Shown here: positions 6,916 through 15,139 of the stretch, piece by piece
How positions within the stretch are numbered: position 1 is the first letter of the stretch
Layout of the letters: each line of letters starts with the position of its first letter
Source: Klebsiella pneumoniae
Lineage (GTDB): Bacteria; Myxococcota_A; UBA796; SXON01
Direction of reading: 5' to 3'
Length of the DNA: 56,554 bases
Assembly (NCBI GenBank): GCA_945861635.1
Contig: CAMAWH010000033.1
Span: 1-56,554, forward strand
Made by a program: the position numbers and the translations under genes
Notes under the pieces: generated by a model
Told to the model about the DNA's origin: nothing
What the model saw: only the letters and a program-made list of their open reading frames with translations
Database searches by the model: none

Positions 6916-9834
6916 ATGAACCGCGTAGAACTCGCCATCTCCGAAGGTCGGTGCGTACTTGTATTCGGCAGCCGGGCGCTGCAGGACGCCGAAACGCTCG
7001 GCGAACTGCGCCGTCGTGGCGCAATTCCATCGACGGTACTCGCGGGAGACTTGACCAGCCCGCTCGCGGCGTTGAAGACCGAGTTTTTTGCGCCGGCGCT
7101 CACCCGTGAGGGTGGAATTATCTGTCTGATCGAGGCCGAGAGCACCGACGGTGCCGGCCTGTCCGCTCTGGCCGCCATCGTCGAAAGTGCCGCGCACAAG
7201 CCGCGGCTTGTCGTGGCCGCACGCGCGTTCAACCCATTCGCGCTCCCCACGGCGCTGCGGATGCTGAAGTTCGATCACGACAAAAAGAAGGCGAAGGAAT
7301 TCCTTTTCTCGCTGCCCGTGCCCGCGGCGGCCGCACCGGTAGCCGTCGTGGCGCGCGTCGAGGAATCCAAGAAGAAGGCCAGTAATGCGCCAAAGACCAC
7401 GTTCGTCGGTCGGGAAGACGAGCTGGCGACGCTCAGTGCCTGGACAGGCGGACCGATGGTGCTCGCGGGCCCGGCCGGGGTCGGGAAGCGTTGGTTGCTG
7501 GAAAAGGCGCTCACCGGCGCCAAACGGTACCCCGACTTCCACATCGGTTGGGGGTCGGAGGCCGACAGTCTGTACGCGCGCATCGCCGTCATGGCATCCG
7601 ACGCAGGTGACAAGCGGCTTGCGGAGGCGTTGAACAAGCCCACGGACCGCCCCGTGCCTTCCGCGTTGGCGCACCTGGCGATTTCCGCTCTTGATGGGCT
7701 GGACGGCGTGCTCGTCCTCCACCATCTCGAACACGTGATGCGTCGCGATGGCACCTTTCATCGAGAGGGGCGCATCGAGCTTCTGCTCAAGGCGTTGATG
7801 CTCGGTAGTTACAAGGCCCGCGTCTTATTCGTCTCGACGATTGCCCCGCGCTTCTATCGCGAGGGCGTGGGCCAGAGCCTCGGCATGCTCGAGCTGGCTG
7901 GCCTCAAGGGTCGCGAGCTGCACGAGGTCTTCGACGCTTTTCGTGTCGAGGACTTCCCCAGGGAGCACTTCGGAGACATCCACAACCGCATCCACGGCCA
8001 CCCGCTCGCCGCGCGAATGTTCGCCATCGCCGTACGGGACTCGGATGACCGAGAAGGGTTGATCGAAGCCCGTAAGTTCATGGCCATGGACGACGTGCGC
8101 GACGTCGAGCCGGTCAAGCGTCGCATCACCAAGGGCGTGGAACATCTCGGCGACGAGGAGCGTGCCGCCCTTCACACCCTCGCCCACTTCCGTCTCGCAT
8201 TCACGGCCTCTGACGCGGAGTCTATCGGAATCAAGCGGGAGACGCGCCTTCTCCTTCTCGGCCGCGGTCTGCTCGACGTCGTCCCCACCGATTCGGGAGA
8301 ACGCACGTTCTACGTGCATTGGCTCGTGAACGCCGCGTTGGACAGCCGCGCAACGAGTGACTTCGGCATCCTCGAAATGCTGGGAGATCACTACAACGCG
8401 CGCGCCGACAAAGCGTCGGGCGTCGAGCGGCTCACCCTCGCCCAGGAGGGCAATCGGCTCCTGTTCGAGGCCCACCGAATTCGCAACCGTTACCGCATGC
8501 CGCACCCGGATAACGACCCCGCGCTGGAGTCCGTGCGAGGCATGGTGCGGGGAAAGAAGCCGAGGTTTGACCTTGCGGCGCAACGGATCACCGAGGTGCT
8601 CAAGCAGGACCCCGCCAACAGCGAATTCTACCTGCTGAAGGCGGAGTTGATGGTGCTGGAACGCGTGGACGCCGAGGCCATTGCCGCCGTGTTCGCGGAG
8701 GTCCAGAGCGCCGCACCGACCCCGGAGTGTTTCCACGTCGAAGCGACGCTTCATCAAGTCAAATCGAGTGGCCGCGGGAAGGCGGCATCCGCATTGGAGC
8801 GCGGCGTGGTCGCGTTTCCCGACAACGCCCGCCTGCGCCGGCGCCTTGCCGGGATCTATGTGGACCAGAACCGGTTCGACGACGCCGTGCGGGTTCTGAA
8901 GGAAGCGATGGAGGTGGAGCCGATGATGCCGGACAGCTACGGCCTGCTCGGGGAGATCTACCTGCTCTCCGGCGCGTCGCGGTTCGACGACGCGGAGGCC
9001 GCGCTGGCGGAAGCGCGGCGTCTGGACCCGGAGAACACCCTGCACATGGCCCGCCTCGGTGCCCTGCTCATGGAGCGTGCCGGCGATGATGAGGATCGCT
9101 GGAAGCAAGCCGCGGAGCTGCTGGATGCCGCGGTGGTTGGCGACTCCCGCAACTACGCCGCGCACCTGTACCTCGGCCGCCTGCTGATCGAACGGGGTGG
9201 CGATCTCGAACGCGCGGACTGGCTGCTAAAGAAGGCGGCGAAGCTGGATGAACGTGCAGCAATGCCGTTTGTCGAGCGGGCGCGCGTCGCGTTACGCCAG
9301 AGCGCGTGGGCCGAGGCCGACGCCATGCTCGATCGCGCGATTCGCACCGAGCCGAGCTGTCATCAGGCGTTCCACGCACGGGGAGAGATGTTCGAGGCAC
9401 AAGGCCATATCTTCAACGCCGAGGGAGAATTCCGGAAGGCGTTGGAACGCTCGCCAAAGGAGTCCCACGCGCGCGGCAAGTACGAGGCTGCCATTGCCCG
9501 AAGCGTGGCGCTGATTGCGAGCGGGGCGGCGGTGGAACTGCAGAAAGCTGCCGAAGCCGCTGGAATCGGAGTGCCGCAGCCGAAGGAGGCCGGGCCGGCC
9601 GTTCGTCGCGAGCCAGGAACCACGACCAAGCGTCGTCGCGGCGGCAAAGGTGGGAAGGGCAAGGCGGAAGGAGAGGCCGCGGAGGCCGGTGGACCGGAAG
9701 ATGCGCCGGCCGAGGCTCAACTGGCGGGTGGCGAGCCGAACCATGATGGCGCCGACGGCGCAGCGGGCGCGGGCAGCGCCGAAGGCGGCGATGGTGCCGG
9801 TGGGGAAGGCGGCTCGGGCGAGGGCGGCGGCTGA
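6916..9834 (+). CDS. STAND-like NTPase/TPR protein with degenerate Walker A
   Basis: 972 residues. Residues 1-110 look like a Rossmann-type N-terminal domain (GRCVLVFGS), vaguely SIR2-like. A linker with Lys/Ala follows, then a STAND-type nucleotide-binding domain: FVGREDEL near residue 163, GPAGVGKRW near 185-193 and a Walker B-like LVLHHLEH near 263. The Walker A Ser/Thr after Lys is Arg, so Mg-NTP binding may be weakened or lost. Residues about 540-890 are TPR-type repeats (DPANSEFYLLKAELMV, then others with A/P spacing). The last 75 residues are basic, then Gly/Ala/Glu-rich and probably disordered. The role is unknown; a signalling or defence STAND protein is one option. Confidence 0.65.
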   Translation: MNRVELAISEGRCVLVFGSRALQDAETLGELRRRGAIPSTVLAGDLTSPLAALKTEFFAPALTREGGIICLIEAESTDGAGLSALAAIVESAAHKPRLVVAARAFNPFALPTALRMLKFDHDKKKAKEFLFSLPVPAAAAPVAVVARVEESKKKASNAPKTTFVGREDELATLSAWTGGPMVLAGPAGVGKRWLLEKALTGAKRYPDFHIGWGSEADSLYARIAVMASDAGDKRLAEALNKPTDRPVPSALAHLAISALDGLDGVLVLHHLEHVMRRDGTFHREGRIELLLKALMLGSYKARVLFVSTIAPRFYREGVGQSLGMLELAGLKGRELHEVFDAFRVEDFPREHFGDIHNRIHGHPLAARMFAIAVRDSDDREGLIEARKFMAMDDVRDVEPVKRRITKGVEHLGDEERAALHTLAHFRLAFTASDAESIGIKRETRLLLLGRGLLDVVPTDSGERTFYVHWLVNAALDSRATSDFGILEMLGDHYNARADKASGVERLTLAQEGNRLLFEAHRIRNRYRMPHPDNDPALESVRGMVRGKKPRFDLAAQRITEVLKQDPANSEFYLLKAELMVLERVDAEAIAAVFAEVQSAAPTPECFHVEATLHQVKSSGRGKAASALERGVVAFPDNARLRRRLAGIYVDQNRFDDAVRVLKEAMEVEPMMPDSYGLLGEIYLLSGASRFDDAEAALAEARRLDPENTLHMARLGALLMERAGDDEDRWKQAAELLDAAVVGDSRNYAAHLYLGRLLIERGGDLERADWLLKKAAKLDERAAMPFVERARVALRQSAWAEADAMLDRAIRTEPSCHQAFHARGEMFEAQGHIFNAEGEFRKALERSPKESHARGKYEAAIARSVALIASGAAVELQKAAEAAGIGVPQPKEAGPAVRREPGTTTKRRRGGKGGKGKAEGEAAEAGGPEDAPAEAQLAGGEPNHDGADGAAGAGSAEGGDGAGGEGGSGEGGG

Positions 9835-9866
9835 TCGACCTCTCCGCGGCCGACGCGCGGGGCTGG

Positions 9867-10934
9867 TTGATCGCATCCACCGGCCTCGATCGACGGTTCG
9901 GCACCGGTCGCGCCGGCGTGCGCGCGCTCCTGACGACGCTGGGCTGCATCCAGCTCGACCCCATCGACCGCATCGGCACGAACGCCGAACTGGTCGCTGC
10001 GGCGCGCGTAGACGGCCTGACCGCCGGGGATGTGCACACGCACCTCGCCGGCGTCACCTTTGAGCATTTTGCCAAGGAGCGGTGCATCCTCGATGCCCGG
10101 TTCTTCCCGCACTATCGCGGACGGGCGGTGGAGACGCCGTGGTGGCGCAATACCGAGCGGATGCTGAAACTCTCCCGCGAGCTGCTCGACGACGTTTTGG
10201 CGGAACTGGCGGAGCGCGGGCCGATGCCGGCGCAGACGATGACGAACCGAGGCAAGACGGAGGCCATGGATTGGGATGGGTGGAAGGGAACATCCTCGCT
10301 CACCTCGCTGGCGATGGAGGTGCTCTGGACGCGGTGCGACGTGGTGTGCAGCGGTCGCGACGCGCGCGGGCGACGCATCTACGACGTGCCCGCCCGCGCA
10401 TTGCCCGGGCACGCCTCGCTGGCACCCGTCGGAGATTTCGGGGAGGAGTTGCTGCTCGCGCGCGTTGCCTGTGCAGGGTTGCTTTCGCGCGCGGGTGGAC
10501 CGCAGTGGTCCATGCTCAAGGCGACACGGACGGACGGCACCATTGCTCGCCTGGTCGAAAGTGGCAGGTTGGTCGAGGTCACCGTTGCCCGGCGCCCCTA
10601 CCTCTCCCTGCCTGAGATCCGAACGGCCCGCTGCATCGGCCCGCGTGTTCTCGGTCCGCTCGACCCCCTCCTCTGGGACCGCACGCTCGTGCGCGATGCG
10701 TTTGGATTCGACTACATCTGGGAGATCTACAAGCCCGCGCACGTGCGGCGGTGGGGGTACTACGTTTGTCCCGTCATCGACGGAGACGCCCTGGTCGGGC
10801 GCATCGAGGGCCACCGCGCCGATACCCGACTGGTCATCGACAGCGTGTGGGGTGAGGCACCCATTGTTGCCCTCAAACGCTTAGCCGCTCAGAACGCTCG
10901 CACCCTTGACACATCAAGTACGATCCGCCATTGA
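9867..10934 (+). CDS. YcaQ/AlkX-type winged-helix DNA glycosylase
   Basis: 355 residues from TTG 9867. The HTH_42 family of monofunctional DNA glycosylases uses a Q-hydrophobic-D (or Q-x-Q) catalytic motif; here QLD is at residues 29-31. The C-terminal block LGPLDPLLWDR, FGFDYIWEIYKP and the WGYYVCPV strand are characteristic of YcaQ. E. coli YcaQ unhooks interstrand crosslinks and removes N7-alkylguanine. In-frame coding sequence without ATG/GTG/TTG continues upstream to about 9831, encoding a family-like start (LIDLSAADARGW). The true start may therefore be a CTG at 9831 that overlaps the previous stop. Confidence 0.85.
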   Translation: MIASTGLDRRFGTGRAGVRALLTTLGCIQLDPIDRIGTNAELVAAARVDGLTAGDVHTHLAGVTFEHFAKERCILDARFFPHYRGRAVETPWWRNTERMLKLSRELLDDVLAELAERGPMPAQTMTNRGKTEAMDWDGWKGTSSLTSLAMEVLWTRCDVVCSGRDARGRRIYDVPARALPGHASLAPVGDFGEELLLARVACAGLLSRAGGPQWSMLKATRTDGTIARLVESGRLVEVTVARRPYLSLPEIRTARCIGPRVLGPLDPLLWDRTLVRDAFGFDYIWEIYKPAHVRRWGYYVCPVIDGDALVGRIEGHRADTRLVIDSVWGEAPIVALKRLAAQNARTLDTSSTIRH

Positions 10935-11051
10935 TCACGGTTATTACCCGCGATGCCAAATAATTTGCGGTGTGCGTAAAAAGTTACGCGCTCGCGCTTC
11001 CCTTTCGGCCTCAGGATTGCTACGCTCCGCGCAACTGCGACAGGCCCCTCC

Positions 11052-11744
11052 TTGATTCCGTTCTCGCTCATCCTATTATCGGCATTTGCGGCGGAATACG
11101 GTCCGTCTGTCGAGGGGGAATGGGTGCCCAGTGAGCCAGCACCGGCCGAGGATTCGGGCGTCGTCGGGTGCACCGACCAGTACCTTCACGATGGCGTGAG
11201 CCTGCCCGACCTGCCACTTTTTTATATTCGAACGCAGCCGGTCCACTCTTGGGGCACGCAGGAAATGGTCGATCTCCTCGTCGAGACGGGTCGCCACATG
11301 AGCTGGCTCATGCCGAACGCCAGCACGCTTGTCATTGGCGACATTGCGAGTGAACGTGGGGGCCACCTTTCCGGGCACAAAAGCCACCGCGGGGGCGTCG
11401 ATGCCGACGTTGGCATCTACAAGACCGGCGGGTGGCAGCACCATCGCGGCTTTACGACGCTTGCCCCCAGTGAGTTGGACGTCGTGGCCACATGGACGCT
11501 GATCTCGTCAATGATCGATACGGGAAAGGTCGATATGATCTTGCTCGATCGCGGACATATTGCGCGCCTGCGGGCGTACACCGTGAAGGCGGGGCTGCTG
11601 ACCAATGAGGAGGCAAACCGCCTTTTCCCGCGCGAGGGCAGCCGCGGTTCGTGGGCCGACACCGGCATCGTGCGCCACGCGGAGAATCACAAGGACCATC
11701 TCCACGTCCGCGTGCTTTGCGCCGACGGGTCCAAGCCGCGCTAA
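11052..11744 (+). CDS. MepA-type penicillin-insensitive murein endopeptidase (M74)
   Basis: 230 residues from a TTG start. A hydrophobic signal peptide (IPFSLILLSAFAA) is followed by a short acidic, Pro-rich linker. The catalytic part shows the zinc motif GHKSHRGGVDADV near residues 112-124 (His and Asp ligands) and the C-terminal DHLHVRVLC with a further His ligand. This is the LAS-type metallopeptidase pattern of MepA, which cleaves D-Ala to meso-DAP crosslinks in the periplasm. No other ATG/GTG start fits the signal peptide. The region 10935-11051 upstream holds a 6-base hairpin (10973-10988). Confidence 0.85.
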   Translation: MIPFSLILLSAFAAEYGPSVEGEWVPSEPAPAEDSGVVGCTDQYLHDGVSLPDLPLFYIRTQPVHSWGTQEMVDLLVETGRHMSWLMPNASTLVIGDIASERGGHLSGHKSHRGGVDADVGIYKTGGWQHHRGFTTLAPSELDVVATWTLISSMIDTGKVDMILLDRGHIARLRAYTVKAGLLTNEEANRLFPREGSRGSWADTGIVRHAENHKDHLHVRVLCADGSKPR

Positions 11745-11783
11745 TCGGCCGCCGCGCGGCGAGTCGCGGCCGGAATCGGCGGT

Positions 11784-14700
11784 TCAGTACCCGGGCAGTA
11801 CGTATACCTTTCCGGCGTTCGTGAAGGCTCCGTCGTTGGCGGACGCGGACACCGCGAGGTCGTCCGTCCCGTCATTGTCGAGGTCCTGCAGGCCGGCGCT
11901 GGCGTTCCCGAGGTTGTCCCCGCTCGTCTCCCCCGACCAACTCGCCGCTTCGTCTCCTGGGAACGCCAGCGTGCCGGACAACGACCCACCCGCAAGCAGG
12001 TAGAGCGTTCCGGCGCTCGTCGTCGCGCCGCCGAGCAGGTCGGGTACGCCATCGCCATCGACGTCACCAGGGATCGACACGCTCGTGCCGAGTGCGCCAT
12101 CTCCGGTCAGCAGCGTCGTCACGGTGGACGGCGTGTAGCTTCCCGTGGGTGCGCCGCCCGCCACGATGAGAATTGCACCCCCGTTCGTCGTCACGCCATC
12201 GTATCCGGCCGCGCCGATCGCCAGGTCGCTGGTGCCGTCGAAATCGATGTCTCCGGTTGCGATGGAATTAGGACCGTTGCCCAAGAGATCCCCGGCCGCG
12301 GAGCCGGCAATGTCGGCGCTGTCGAAGTCGGTAATGTTGTCGTCCCAGCCGGAGTAGACTTCGTAGGCATCGAGGTACCAGCACGCCCCCCGTGACGAGG
12401 ATCGAGCCGGAGCGCACGCAACGAGGTCGTCCCATCCATCTCCGCTGAGATCGTCGACTGCAACGGCGCTGCCGAGGTGGTCGTTGTCGGACACGCCCCG
12501 GAGCATCGCCGCGGCCCAATCCTCCGCGACGCCGTCCACGTTCGCGTACCATTCGTCCACACCCGCAAAAATCCAGACGCGACCTCGTTCATCATCCGAA
12601 CCCGGCGCGCCAATCGCCGCGTCCGTGTCGCTCTCTGCCCAGAAATCTCCGATGCCGATGTCCCAACCGAACCACGCGTCCTCGTCGCCGCCGTCGAGCC
12701 GCCCCTCCCGCAGGGAGCTGACGTTCTGGTTGCCCGAGTACACAACCCCGTGGCTGTTGAAGGTGTCAAAAATCCAGACGGCACCGTCGTCTGTGTCCTC
12801 CTGATTGGCGTACGGCGCGCCGACGGCAAACTCGCGATGCCCATCGCCCTCAACATCGCCGAGCGTCTCCACGTCGCTGCCCAGACCGTCGCCCGCGGAT
12901 TCGCCGCCTACCATCAACCATCCCGACGTGAAGGCGACGTTCGTCCCGCGGTTGGAGTCATCGTGGAACGCCACCCCGCCGGCGTTGGCGGCGCGTGCGT
13001 CGTCCCCGACGGACGTGACGAGCAGTTCCGGCTTGCCGTCTCCATCGACATCGTCATCCACCTTCAGGACCGCGGCCATCCCGTGCGCGGCGCTCGTGCC
13101 GCGCACGGTCCAGCCGGACTCACCCAACGCGGTCATTTCATCCTGCCGACCGTCACAATCATCGTCGAGCCCATTGTAGGCGGTCTCCGTTGCACCCGGG
13201 TACACCGTCGAGTTCGTGTCGTCACAGTCGGTGTCGTCGAGGACGTAGCTGGCGGGCTGGTCGCAGGCGATTTGAGCGTCGTCTGGGTTCCCGTAGGTGT
13301 CCGTGTCGGCATCGTGATACCAGGTCGTTTGATCGATGGCTCCGACGTCGATAGAACCATCGCAATCGTTGTCGATGTCGTCACAGATCTCGGACGCGGC
13401 GGTATTGACCGTGCCGTTCGCGTCGTCGCAATCCGTGGCGTCGGCAACGTACCCGGCGGGCGCGTCACACGCGCTGACCGCCACGTCGGCATCGCCGTAG
13501 GTGTCGGAATCGGTGTCGGCGTACCACACGTTCTCGTCGACGGCGGACTCATCGACCGCTCCGTCACAGTTGTCGTCGATGTCGTTACACAACTCCGATG
13601 CGCCGGGGTGCGTCGCTGCGACCGCATCGTCGCAATCCGTTGCGTCCGCGACGTACCCCGAAGGCGCATCGCAAGCGGTGAGATCGCTCGATGCGTCGCC
13701 GAACGCGTCCGAATCTACGTCTGCGTACCACGTCGATGCGTCCGAGGCGCCAGCGTCTGTCGTGCCGTCACAGTCGTTGTCGACGTCGTCACACACCTCC
13801 GCAGCGTCGGGGTTCACCGCGCCATCCGCGTCGTCACAGTCGTCCGCGGCCGAGACGTACCCCGCGGGTGCGTCGCAAGCGGCGAGCGCGATCAGAGCGT
13901 CGCCGAACGTGTCCGTGTCTGCGTCGGCGTACCATGTCGCTGCATCCGCCGCGTCGTCGTCGAGGACACCGTTACAGTCATCATCGATGCCGTTGCACAT
14001 CTCCGTCGCGAGCGGGTTGACCGCGCCGTCCAGGTCGTCACAGTCCGTCGCGTCCGCGACATAGCCCACCGGTGCGTCGCAAGCGGACACCGCGCTCAGC
14101 CCATCGCCGTAGGTGTCCCCATCGGTGTCCGCGTACCAGACCGCTGCGTCCGGCGCGTCGTTATCGACCGCACCGTCGCAATCGTTGTCCACGCCGTCAC
14201 AGAATTCGGCCATTCCCGGGTTTGCGAGCGGATCCAGGTCGTCGCAATCGTCGCCGAACGCAAAACCGTCTTCGTCGAGGTCGTCGTCATTCCCATCACA
14301 GTTTTCGTCGACGCCGTTGTACCAGACCTCGGTGGCACCCGGATGGATGGCCCCGTCGGCGTCGTCACAGTCATCCCCGATGTCATAGCCATCGTCATCC
14401 TGATCGAGGTCGTCCACCACGCGACCGGTCACGATGATTTCCGTGGTCGGCTCATCGGCGTCGTTCGCGGAAATGGTGATGCTGCTGGCGTACGCCCCCA
14501 GAACGGTGCTGGACAGGGTGGCGTCCACGTCCAATCCGGCTGCGGGTGCCAGATCCACGGCAGCAACGGAAACGGAAAATTCGGGGGCGTTCGCGACGAG
14601 CGTGATGTTCAGCGTGCCCGTTCCGGAATTCGACACGGTGAACGGCGCCGAACCCGTTTCCCCGAGAAGGACGTAGCCGAAATCCAACGTCGTTGGTGTC

Positions 14701-14906
14701 ACGTCGATTTCAGCCGCCAGGTCCGCTGTGTCCGCCGTATCGGCCGTATCGGCCGTATCCGCGGCGGTATCTCCCGTGTCCGCATCGGCGCCGGTGTCGA
14801 CGGGGTCGTTGCCCTTTCCCGCGTCCTTCGTCGAAACGACAACGGTGCCGGAACACGCAGAAAGACCAGAAAGACCAGAAAGACTAAGGAGAAGCAAGAG
14901 TTTCAT
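11784..14906 (-). CDS. Giant lipoprotein with MopE-type repeats and FG-GAP repeats
   Basis: 1040 residues from ATG 14906, the start that gives a lipobox (LSGLSAC). Order of parts: signal peptide; a low-complexity Thr/Asp/Ala linker with tandem ADT; an HYDIN/ASH-type beta domain (TPTTLDFGYVLLGETGSAPF); a DxDxDG/DCDD motif run; then five 68-residue repeats, each with WYADxDxDxxGD, ACDAP-GYV, DCDD and CxxxDxDCDG. The C-terminal ~420 residues are FG-GAP/VCBS-like (GDVDGDGVPDLL and similar), giving a beta-propeller-like fold. MopE motifs bind Cu or Ca and are frequent on myxobacterial surface proteins. The protein is probably outer-membrane anchored and metal-binding. Confidence 0.85.
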   Translation of the reverse strand: MKLLLLLSLSGLSGLSACSGTVVVSTKDAGKGNDPVDTGADADTGDTAADTADTADTADTADLAAEIDVTPTTLDFGYVLLGETGSAPFTVSNSGTGTLNITLVANAPEFSVSVAAVDLAPAAGLDVDATLSSTVLGAYASSITISANDADEPTTEIIVTGRVVDDLDQDDDGYDIGDDCDDADGAIHPGATEVWYNGVDENCDGNDDDLDEDGFAFGDDCDDLDPLANPGMAEFCDGVDNDCDGAVDNDAPDAAVWYADTDGDTYGDGLSAVSACDAPVGYVADATDCDDLDGAVNPLATEMCNGIDDDCNGVLDDDAADAATWYADADTDTFGDALIALAACDAPAGYVSAADDCDDADGAVNPDAAEVCDDVDNDCDGTTDAGASDASTWYADVDSDAFGDASSDLTACDAPSGYVADATDCDDAVAATHPGASELCNDIDDNCDGAVDESAVDENVWYADTDSDTYGDADVAVSACDAPAGYVADATDCDDANGTVNTAASEICDDIDNDCDGSIDVGAIDQTTWYHDADTDTYGNPDDAQIACDQPASYVLDDTDCDDTNSTVYPGATETAYNGLDDDCDGRQDEMTALGESGWTVRGTSAAHGMAAVLKVDDDVDGDGKPELLVTSVGDDARAANAGGVAFHDDSNRGTNVAFTSGWLMVGGESAGDGLGSDVETLGDVEGDGHREFAVGAPYANQEDTDDGAVWIFDTFNSHGVVYSGNQNVSSLREGRLDGGDEDAWFGWDIGIGDFWAESDTDAAIGAPGSDDERGRVWIFAGVDEWYANVDGVAEDWAAAMLRGVSDNDHLGSAVAVDDLSGDGWDDLVACAPARSSSRGACWYLDAYEVYSGWDDNITDFDSADIAGSAAGDLLGNGPNSIATGDIDFDGTSDLAIGAAGYDGVTTNGGAILIVAGGAPTGSYTPSTVTTLLTGDGALGTSVSIPGDVDGDGVPDLLGGATTSAGTLYLLAGGSLSGTLAFPGDEAASWSGETSGDNLGNASAGLQDLDNDGTDDLAVSASANDGAFTNAGKVYVLPGY
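13190..14140 (-). repeat. Five tandem 204-base repeats in the MopE lipoprotein gene
   Basis: The repeat unit is 68 codons, 204 bases, counted from WYAD to WYAD in two consecutive copies. Successive copies differ by many substitutions but keep length and the Cys/Asp positions. The in-frame unit length means copy-number change would not break the reading frame. Confidence 0.7.
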
Positions 14907-15139
14907 GGTGCCATCCGTGAGTAGCGCCGAGCGGGCGCGGAGAATGTAAACCTTTCCGGCGTTCGACGCCGCGCGAACGTTGCCAGAAGCGGAGTCCGTT
15001 CGCCACCGACCCACGCCAGACCGGGCAACTCGCGCGCGGGACAACCATCAACGGCAGTGTCGCAGCGTTCGGTGCCTGCGTCGCGGTCTCCTGAAACTTT
15101 CCGTACCTGCAGTGCGTACGGCAACCAGGAAGCCCTTTG
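14907..15139. other. Gap with a decayed FG-GAP C-terminus remnant
   Basis: Positions 14946-14964 match positions 11802-11820, the 3' end of the downstream lipoprotein gene, at 18 of 19 bases. Read on the minus strand, the stretch encodes NAGKVYIL, compared with NAGKVYVL at the real C-terminus. The reading frame is open up to 15044 but Arg-rich, with no start or signal, so this looks like the 3' scrap of a lost paralogue. The remainder (15045-15139) shows nothing recognisable. Confidence 0.45.

Noticed and set aside
7825..9165. 446-residue minus-strand frame inside the STAND gene
   Set aside because: Codon bias and composition (His/Arg/Val-rich, no domain) mark it as antisense of the plus-strand gene.
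10935..11051. GCGTAA/TTACGC hairpin as terminator (10973-10988)
   Set aside because: Six-base AT-containing stem with no T tract; too weak to call alone.
11745..11783. GC-rich palindrome between convergent genes as terminator
   Set aside because: CGCCGCGCGGCG is a self-complementary run without a loop or T tract.
13190..14140. Regular repeats as a possible CRISPR array
   Set aside because: The 204-base units are coding, in frame and diverged, with no short identical repeats or unique spacers.
12477..14924. 815-residue open frame on the plus strand
   Set aside because: It is antisense to the MopE repeats; its Val/Arg-rich repeats are the complement of Asp/Cys codons of the minus-strand gene.
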